Under the pieces are notes generated by a model, which saw nothing but the letters and a program-made list of their open reading frames with translations, made no database searches and was not told the DNA's origin. From Actinoplanes sp. NBRC 103695 (lineage in GTDB: Bacteria > Actinomycetota > Actinomycetes > Mycobacteriales > Micromonosporaceae): a DNA stretch of 64,000 bases. A program made the position numbers and the translations under genes. Location: the NCBI RefSeq assembly GCF_030269485.1, contig NZ_BSTL01000017.1:1-64000 (forward strand). The letters are read 5' to 3'. The first letter of the stretch is position 1, and every line of letters begins with the position of its first letter. Positions 58,828 through 64,000 of the stretch are shown here, piece after piece.

Positions 58828-60272
58828 CCGCTCTGCGTGTCGCCGTCATCGGCGCGGGCCTCGGTGGCATCGCGGCCGCGGTCAAGCTGAAGAAGAGCAC
58901 GAAGGCCGCGGTCACCATCTTCGAGCAGTCGGCCGGCGTCGGCGGGACCTGGTACGACAACCGGTACCCCGGCTGCGAGGTCGACGTGCACTCGCACGCG
59001 TACTCGTTCTCGTTCCTCAAATACGACTGGCCGCGTACCCATGCGACCCAGCCGGAGCTGCTCGCCTACGCCGAGCACGTCGTCGACCGGTTCGGCCTGC
59101 GGCCACTGCTGCGCCTGAACACCCGGGTCACCGGCCTGGTGTGGGAGGAGGCGTCGAGCACCTACACGCTGTCCACCGAGCACGGCGACAGCGAGGAGTT
59201 CGACGTCGTCATCTCCGCGCTCGGGCTGCTCAGCGTGCCGCGTTACCCCGAGTGGCCCGGGCTGGACTCGTTCACCGGCCCGTGCTTCCACACCTCACGC
59301 TGGGAGGAGCACGACCTCGCCGGCAAGTCCGTGGCCGTCGTCGGCACCGGCTCGACCGCCGTGCAGATCGTCCCCGCGATCGCGCCGGAGGCCGCCCAGG
59401 TGTACGTCTTCCAGCGCGAACCCGGCTGGGTGGAACCCAAGAACGAACGCGACTTCACCGCGCGCGAACGGTGGATCTACCGGCACGTCCCGCTGGCGCA
59501 GAAGCTCAACCGGGCGCGCATCTTCCACAACGGCAACCGGCGCTTCAAGGGCTACGACGTCGGATCGCGGCGCCAGCAACGCATGCGCGAGGTGTGCGAG
59601 CGTTTCATCGCCACGACCGTCAAGGATCCGCTCACCCGGGCGGCGGTCACGCCCGGCTACCCCTGGGGCTGCAAGCGGCCGGTCCTGTCGTCCACGTTCT
59701 ACCCGTCGCTCAACCGCGACAACGTGGAGCTCGTGCCGCACGCGGTCAACCGGGTCCTGCCCGGCGCGGTGGAGGACGCGACGGGCGCCGTACGCGACAT
59801 CGATGTCTTGATCCTGAGCACCGGCTTCCAGCCGACCAGGTTCCTGGCGGGTCTCGACGTCAAGGGCCGCGACGGCCGCGGCCTCCACGACGTCTGGCGC
59901 GAGCGGGCGAGCGCCTTCCTCGGCATCACGGTGCCGGGCTTCCCCAACTTCTTCATCCTGTACGGCCCCAACACCAACGGCGGCGTCTCGGTGATCGCCC
60001 AGCTGGAGCGGCAGGCCGAGGTGGTCGTGAGAGCGGTCCGCCGTCTGTCCGCCGCGCGGCGCGTCATCGACACATCCCCGGTGGCGGCCCGTCGCTTTGT
60101 GGAGTGGGTCGACAAGCGCCTGGCCAGCAACGCCTCGGCGATGAACTCCGGCTGCCACAACTACTACCACGACGGGTCCGGGCACAACGTCACCCAGTGG
60201 CCGGGTGGTCACCTCGCCTACGCCCTGGCCACCAAGCTGGTCGCGCGCTTCGGTCTCAGATCACCAAGCTAG
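58824..60272 (+). CDS. FAD-dependent monooxygenase of the Baeyer-Villiger type
   Basis: A 482-residue flavoprotein: FAD motif VAVIGAGLGGIAAAV at the N-terminus, GVGGTWYDNRYPGCEVDVHS (the GGTW-Y-PG-D core of class B enzymes), the Baeyer-Villiger fingerprint FTGPCFHTSRW (F150-W160, FxGxxxHxxxW) followed by Glu instead of the usual Pro or Asp, NADPH motif VVGTGSTAVQIVPA, and STGFQPTRF. It would insert oxygen into a ketone, giving an ester or lactone that the island's MBL-fold hydrolases could open (inference). ATG 58824 overlaps the cupin stop. Its 3' end overlaps the convergent MBL gene by 17 bp. Confidence 0.88.
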   Translation: MTALRVAVIGAGLGGIAAAVKLKKSTKAAVTIFEQSAGVGGTWYDNRYPGCEVDVHSHAYSFSFLKYDWPRTHATQPELLAYAEHVVDRFGLRPLLRLNTRVTGLVWEEASSTYTLSTEHGDSEEFDVVISALGLLSVPRYPEWPGLDSFTGPCFHTSRWEEHDLAGKSVAVVGTGSTAVQIVPAIAPEAAQVYVFQREPGWVEPKNERDFTARERWIYRHVPLAQKLNRARIFHNGNRRFKGYDVGSRRQQRMREVCERFIATTVKDPLTRAAVTPGYPWGCKRPVLSSTFYPSLNRDNVELVPHAVNRVLPGAVEDATGAVRDIDVLILSTGFQPTRFLAGLDVKGRDGRGLHDVWRERASAFLGITVPGFPNFFILYGPNTNGGVSVIAQLERQAEVVVRAVRRLSAARRVIDTSPVAARRFVEWVDKRLASNASAMNSGCHNYYHDGSGHNVTQWPGGHLAYALATKLVARFGLRSPS

Positions 60273-61077
60273 GGTGGCCGCCGGCGAGGGACACCTCGGC
60301 CACGTGCAGACCGTCCTCGAAGGTGACCGACGGGAAGCGATCCCAGACCGCCGCCTCGTGGAACGGCAGGATGCGGCCGGTGTCGCCGGCCACGGTCGTC
60401 AGCATCTCGTCGGCGAGGTCGAGCCATCTCGTCGCGCTGCCGGTCGTCATCGCGATCGGTGCGAGGACCCCGTCGCCCCGGATGCCTTCGAGGTTCTCGT
60501 AGCTGTAGACGTTGTCGCCGGGGAAGACCCACGTGTCGTCGACCACCACCAGCTGCGAGCCGGCCGTGTGGGTGTCGTGCGCCGGCCACAGTGCGAGGCC
60601 CGCCGCGATCTCGGCACGGCCGTCGGCCAGCGTCAGATCGCGGGCCGGCAGATCCGGCTGGCAGGAGCGGGTCAGGAACTCGAAACGGCCGGGTCGCGCG
60701 GCCGCGGCCAGGTAGCTCTCGATCTCGCGGCGCTGGATCCACACCCGCGCGCCGGGGAAGTCGGCGACGCAGCCGGCGTGGTCGAAGTGGTTGTGGGTCA
60801 GCAGGATCGTGTCCACCTGCGAAGGGCGGACACCGACGCGGGCCAGCACGTCGACCGGCGGGAGCCAGCGGGTCTCGCCGTACTTGGCGGTCAGCCGGGC
60901 GTGGACGGCCGGGTCGAAGAAGCCGGTGTCGACCAGCACGCAGCGGCCGGCCGAGCGGAGCAGGCCGAAGCAGTACGGCATGCGGCGGTGGCCCTCGTTG
61001 GGCTGCGCGGCGAACAGGTTGCTGGCCGGGAAACGGTCGACGTAGCCGTACTCCAGGATCCAGATCGACCAGGCCAT
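60256..61077 (-). CDS. Metallo-beta-lactamase-fold hydrolase, AHL-lactonase-like, copy 2
   Basis: A 273-residue zinc hydrolase: VLVDTGFFDP, the metal motif LLTHNHFDHAGC (HxHxDH), APAHDTHTAGSQ-type metal His loop (LWPAHDTHTAG), bridging Asp in VFPGDNVYSYEN and a late His in LPFHEAAVWD. It is distantly related to the protein at 37103-37897 but not a recent duplicate. ATG 61077 overlaps the stop of the CMD-like gene, as third gene of an operon read from site E. A lactone or thioester produced by the monooxygenase encoded convergently is a natural candidate substrate. Confidence 0.85.
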   Translation of the reverse strand: MAWSIWILEYGYVDRFPASNLFAAQPNEGHRRMPYCFGLLRSAGRCVLVDTGFFDPAVHARLTAKYGETRWLPPVDVLARVGVRPSQVDTILLTHNHFDHAGCVADFPGARVWIQRREIESYLAAAARPGRFEFLTRSCQPDLPARDLTLADGRAEIAAGLALWPAHDTHTAGSQLVVVDDTWVFPGDNVYSYENLEGIRGDGVLAPIAMTTGSATRWLDLADEMLTTVAGDTGRILPFHEAAVWDRFPSVTFEDGLHVAEVSLAGGHPSLVI

Positions 61078-61643
61078 CACGCCGCCGGTGGCTGGACGTC
61101 GAAGACGGCGAGCTGCCACGCCACCATGTTGTAGTAGCCGACGATCGTGACCAGCTCCAGCAGACCCGCCTCGGTGAGAACGCCCGCCGCGTCGCGGTAT
61201 TCGTCGTCGTCCAGCGTGCCTCGGTCGAGGATCGCGCGGGTCGCCTGGAAAATGCTGTCCTCTACATCGGACAGTCCTGGTGGCGGGGAGCCGTCCGCCA
61301 GTGCCGCCAGATCGGACGAGGTCAGGCCGGCCGCCGCGCCCGCCCGGGTGTGCGCGTAGATCTCGAAGGCGCTCCGGTGGTGGTGGCCGACCAGCAGGAT
61401 CGCGATCTCCCGGCCGCGGGCGGGCAGCCGCGAGTCGTACCGGACCGCCCCGCCGATCTTCTGCAGGGCGTGACCGAACGCGGGGCTGAGGATCCACACC
61501 GCCGGCGGGCCCTGGAGCTTGCCGTCGGTCGTCGACAGCTGGAACGGGCTGTCCGGCGACGCGCGCCGGCCGGTGGTGTACCACTCGTACAGCGACCGCT
61601 GATCGTCGCTCATGTCGGCGGGATCGACGTCGTCGGCTCTCAT
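61077..61643 (-). CDS. Carboxymuconolactone-decarboxylase-like protein (no CxxC)
   Basis: A 188-residue helical protein of the CMD superfamily: GREIAILLVGHHHRSAFEIYAHTRAGAAAGLTSSDLAAL in the core and GLLELVTIVGYYNMVAWQLAVF at the C-terminus. The peroxidase CxxC is replaced (GHHHRSAFE), so redox activity is unlikely; decarboxylation or hydratase chemistry is possible. It is coupled to both neighbours by ATGA overlaps (stop with the MBL gene, start with the DUF6282 gene). A role on the same substrate as DUF6282 is inferred from this. Confidence 0.82.
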   Translation of the reverse strand: MRADDVDPADMSDDQRSLYEWYTTGRRASPDSPFQLSTTDGKLQGPPAVWILSPAFGHALQKIGGAVRYDSRLPARGREIAILLVGHHHRSAFEIYAHTRAGAAAGLTSSDLAALADGSPPPGLSDVEDSIFQATRAILDRGTLDDDEYRDAAGVLTEAGLLELVTIVGYYNMVAWQLAVFDVQPPAA

Positions 61644-62554
61644 GCGGGAACCCCCAGGAACGTACGCGGGTTGGTCGACACCATCATCGCGATCTGCTCG
61701 TCCGTCCAGCCCAGGTAGGCCAGCTGTTCGACGAACATCCGCAGGCACTCCGGCTCCGGCGGCACCCAGCGGGAGAAGACGTCCGTGCTGAGGATCGCGT
61801 GCTCCGCCCCGACCGCCGACAGCGCCTCGTGCACGTCGCGGACGGTCAGGTGCCCGTCCGGATGCACCAGCGGCGCGTTGGCGAACTCGAGGAACGCACC
61901 CATCTCGGCGAACTCGCGCAGCTCGGCCGGGTCGGTCGAGTAGTGCAGCGGATGGGTGACGAGCAACCGCTGCCCGACGGTCGCGCAGTAGGCGGCCACC
62001 GCGCGGCTCTCCGCGAGCGAGGCGTGCCCGGTGGCGAGGGCGAGGCCGAGCGCGTGGCAGGCGTCGATGACTGCCCGCGCCCGGCCGCTCAGGGCGCCCG
62101 CGGGGTCGAGGAGCGTGAGGGCCGTGCGGCCCTGGTACTCGGCGAACGACGGCGAGATGCGCCGCAGCAACATCGCGATGTAGCCGTCCCGCTCGACGTC
62201 GGCGGCGTTGCCCCAGGTCGGGAGGAACACGACGCGGGCGCCGTGCGCGGCGGCGAGCTCGACGACGCTCGGTTCGAGGCCGCCGACCGGGGGATTGAGG
62301 GTGATGCTGCCGTGCACGGTGAAACCCAGGGCCCGTTCGACCGCCCGCGCCCGGTCCATGGTCGCCCACAGGTGTGACTTCAAGACCCAACCGCTCATCC
62401 CGTACGCCTGAGCGAGGCGCGCCACGGCCACATCGTCGCCACGGTTGGGCAGCCCCGCCGACAGATCCGGGCGGCCGTGCACGTGAACGTCGATCGCGCC
62501 GCGCAGCAACCGCTCGAACCCCTCGGGCTGTGCCTCGGCCATCACGTCGATCAT
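61640..62554 (-). CDS. DUF6282-family amidohydrolase-like protein, copy 2
   Basis: A 304-residue TIM-barrel protein related to the one at 40865-41806: AIDVHVHGRPDLSAG (H-x-H), WVLKSHLWATMDRA (Lys-Ser-His), ATGHASLAESR, LVTHPLHYSTD and ILSTDVFSRW (late Asp). The metal-ligand order matches amidohydrolases. Having two paralogues in two operons of one island suggests two related substrates or steps. The ATG at 62554 is seven bases after TACAAT of site E and has no ribosome site, so its mRNA is probably leaderless. The stop overlaps the CMD-like gene start. Confidence 0.8.
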   Translation of the reverse strand: MIDVMAEAQPEGFERLLRGAIDVHVHGRPDLSAGLPNRGDDVAVARLAQAYGMSGWVLKSHLWATMDRARAVERALGFTVHGSITLNPPVGGLEPSVVELAAAHGARVVFLPTWGNAADVERDGYIAMLLRRISPSFAEYQGRTALTLLDPAGALSGRARAVIDACHALGLALATGHASLAESRAVAAYCATVGQRLLVTHPLHYSTDPAELREFAEMGAFLEFANAPLVHPDGHLTVRDVHEALSAVGAEHAILSTDVFSRWVPPEPECLRMFVEQLAYLGWTDEQIAMMVSTNPRTFLGVPA

Positions 62555-62560
62555 GCCGTA

Positions 62561-62591
62561 GATTGTATGACTGTATGACCAAACTTCGGAA
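62561..62591 (-). promoter_or_regulatory. Island promoter/operator (site E), probably leaderless, divergent
   Basis: Perfect half-site GATTGTATGA (62561-62570); the second half is degenerate, but TGTATGAC is directly repeated (62564-62571 and 62572-62579). On the minus strand TACAAT (62567-62562) with TTCCGA 18 bp upstream would start at ATG 62554. It also lies 31 bp upstream of the divergent SDR start. Confidence 0.65.
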
Positions 62592-62600
62592 GGAGGCGCG

Positions 62601-63359
62601 ATGGAACCCGACGCGATGGAACCTCACGCGATGGAACTGAGTGCTGTGGTGACCGGTGCGGCGCGGGGCATCGGCCGGGACGTGGTGACCCGGCTGCGGG
62701 CAGCCGGCTATCGCGTGGTCGCCGTCGACATCTCGCCCGACGTGACCTCGCTGGCCGGCGACGGCGTGCTGCCGATGGTCGCCGACGTCACCTCCGCCGC
62801 GACGCCCACCGAGGCCGTGGCGCTGGCAGTCTCCTCCTTCGGCCGGCTGGACCTGCTGGTCAACAACGCGGCCCGGTTCCTGCGCCGGCCGATCCTGGAG
62901 ACCTCCGACGACGACTTCGACTCGCTGTTCGCCACCAACGTGCGGCCGGTGTTCCGGTTCGCCCGCGCCGCCCTGCCCGCCCTCGTGGAGAGCCGCGGCT
63001 GCATCGTCAACACGGCGTCCATCTCCGGGCTGATCGGCGTGCCCAACCAGAGCGTCTACGCGATGACCAAGGGGGCCATCGTCCAGCTGACCCGCCAGCT
63101 GGCCATCGAGTACGCGGCTCGTGGCGTACGCGTGAACGCCGTCGCTCCTGGCGCCGTGGACACGGAATTCATGGCCGAGGCGCGCGCCGCCGACCCCGAC
63201 CCGGGCGCCAGCCTGGCGGTCACCCTGGCCAACCACCCGATCGGCCGCATGTCGACCCCGGACGAGGTGGCCCGCGCGATCGTCTTCCTGGCCGCGCCCG
63301 GGTCCGCCGGCATCACCGGCACCATCCTCAGCGTCGACGGCGGTTACGTCGCCCGCTGA
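62601..63359 (+). CDS. Short-chain dehydrogenase/reductase with triplicated start codon
   Basis: A 252-residue classical SDR: AVVTGAARGIGRDVVTRL, Asp in VVAVDISPDV (NAD preference), LVNNAARFL, VNTASISGL (Ser), YAMTKGAIVQL (YxxxK), NAVAPGAVDTEFM and LSVDGGY. The N-terminus is odd: a 15-bp unit is repeated three times, giving in-phase ATGs at 62601, 62616 and 62631 (MEPDA, MEPHA, MELSA). Only the first has a close ribosome site (GGAAGGAGG), and the SDR fold needs only the last. It is divergent from the DUF6282 operon across site E. Confidence 0.9.
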   Translation: MEPDAMEPHAMELSAVVTGAARGIGRDVVTRLRAAGYRVVAVDISPDVTSLAGDGVLPMVADVTSAATPTEAVALAVSSFGRLDLLVNNAARFLRRPILETSDDDFDSLFATNVRPVFRFARAALPALVESRGCIVNTASISGLIGVPNQSVYAMTKGAIVQLTRQLAIEYAARGVRVNAVAPGAVDTEFMAEARAADPDPGASLAVTLANHPIGRMSTPDEVARAIVFLAAPGSAGITGTILSVDGGYVAR

Positions 63360-63440
63360 AACGTCCGCCCTCGCGGTGAGGGCGTCGAGGTGTGGCCGCA
63401 GCCGTCCCGCGCGGGCGGTGCGGGAGATCAGCGAGTCCGC

Positions 63441-63557
63441 GTGATCCGGTCGATCGCGCTGGTCACGCGGGTCGGCCTGCTCGTGGTCCCGATCGCCGGC
63501 ATGCTGGTCATCCTGCCGGCGGGGGTGCTGAGCTCCCGTCGCTCCTCGACGAGCTGA
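63441..63557 (+). CDS. Possible 38-residue hydrophobic peptide
   Basis: A GTG frame encoding a one-helix peptide (ALVTRVGLLVVPIAGMLVIL core, Arg-rich C-terminus). It lacks a good ribosome site (GGGAG is about 15 bases away) and its last third runs antisense to the end of the LysR gene. It may be real or a remnant of a larger membrane protein. Confidence 0.25.
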   Translation: MIRSIALVTRVGLLVVPIAGMLVILPAGVLSSRRSSTS

Positions 63558-64000
63558 GGCTCACGGCATCGCCTCCGAGCTGCCACATCTCGTAGTTCCC
63601 GCACTCTGCCGTGATCTCGGCCGTCGCCTGAGCCGCGGCGACGAAGTCGTCGACCATCGGCGAGGTGCGCGAGGCCGCCACCGCGAGGCACACCTCGTCG
63701 GGCGCCAGATCCGGGACGGGCACATAGCTGACTTCCGGATGTGAGTAGAACACCGTCGCCGACCGGGCCAGGAACGAGACGCCCCGGCCGGCCGCGACAT
63801 GCTCGAGCGTCTCGTCCACCCCGCGGACCAGGTATCCGGCGTTGGGGTGCGGGCGCCTGGTGGGCTGCGTGCTCGTGTCGGCATGCCAGAGCAGCGGCTC
63901 GCCGGCCAGGTCCGCCTCGACGATCTGCTCCTTGCCGGCCAATCGATGGCCGGCGGGCAGCACCGCCACCCGCGGCTCGGTGTACAGCGGGGTGACGCGC
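63508..64000 (-). CDS. LysR-family transcriptional regulator, C-terminal part (runs off the window)
   Basis: The visible 163 codons are the effector-binding domain of a LysR regulator: VTPLYTEPRVAVLPAGHRLAGKEQI at the window edge, VDETLEHVAAGRGVSFLA and YVPVPDLAPDEVCLAV, then a final helix. The helix-turn-helix part lies beyond the edge. The protein has an extra Ser/Pro-rich tail of about 20 residues after the usual end. It is convergent with the SDR gene at the edge of the island. Confidence 0.85.
   Translation of the reverse strand, partial: RVTPLYTEPRVAVLPAGHRLAGKEQIVEADLAGEPLLWHADTSTQPTRRPHPNAGYLVRGVDETLEHVAAGRGVSFLARSATVFYSHPEVSYVPVPDLAPDEVCLAVAASRTSPMVDDFVAAAQATAEITAECGNYEMWQLGGDAVSLSSSRSDGSSAPPPAG

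Overview
The window is very GC-rich and densely coded. It uses GTG and TTG starts, 4-bp ATGA/GTGA gene overlaps, lipoproteins and large secreted glycosidases. It carries a Pls/PosA-type peptide synthetase, a DUF574 methyltransferase and many two-component systems. This points to a soil or plant-associated actinobacterium; a Micromonosporaceae (Actinoplanes-like) host is my best guess, inferred from gene types only. I see no tRNA, rRNA, CRISPR array, integrase or transposase.

0-16 kb, secreted carbohydrate enzymes and a peptide synthetase: a GH81 beta-1,3-glucanase behind a CebR-like LacI-type operator, a secreted glucose/sorbosone-dehydrogenase-like protein, a Pls/PosA-type single-module NRPS with three acyltransferase-like (LbH) domains and a coupled M1 metallopeptidase. 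A repeat-rich intergenic stretch follows, then a receptor Ser/Thr kinase, a GH2 enzyme and a DMT transporter.

16-35 kb, signalling and envelope: a six-gene same-strand run (OmpR-type regulator and kinase, cyclopropane-synthase-like methyltransferase, CPBP protease, NarL-type kinase and regulator). Then two small lipoproteins, a SigB/SigF-type sigma factor, a YdcF protein, a GT2 enzyme, a second repeat block related to the first, a frameshifted remnant of a DUF4041/T5orf172 gene, an ArsR regulator and a roadblock protein. A glycosyltransferase fused to an EAL domain faces a membrane-anchored GH18 protein. Small enzymes, a DUF574 methyltransferase and a CHASE histidine kinase close the region.

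37-63.4 kb, a catabolic island in at least seven transcription units: two metallo-beta-lactamase-fold hydrolases, two beta-hydroxyacid dehydrogenases, three carboxymuconolactone-decarboxylase-like proteins, two DUF6282 amidohydrolase-like proteins, two SDRs, two cupin proteins, an HpcH/HpaI aldolase, a ThDP enzyme, a Baeyer-Villiger-type monooxygenase, two ABC importers (polyamine-like with a fused permease; NMT1-like) and IclR, GntR and LysR regulators. A 1227-residue FnIII surface protein sits in the middle.

The most striking signal is a 23-bp inverted repeat (GATTGTATGA, three bases, TCATACAATC and variants) at five promoters of this island (37.08, 46.54, 56.31, 57.10 and 62.56 kb). It always covers the spacer and -10 region, and three of the five promoters put the start codon only 6-7 bases after the -10, as in leaderless mRNAs. 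This ties scattered operons into one regulon, probably of the GntR regulator encoded beside one site. A second palindrome, CCGCA(A/T)TGCGG, occurs beside the IclR gene and twice inside the NMT1-type ABC operon. A working model is import of an unknown organic acid or ketone, flavin mono-oxygenation, lactone or ester hydrolysis, dehydrogenation, and retro-aldol or ThDP-dependent cleavage. The substrate is unknown.
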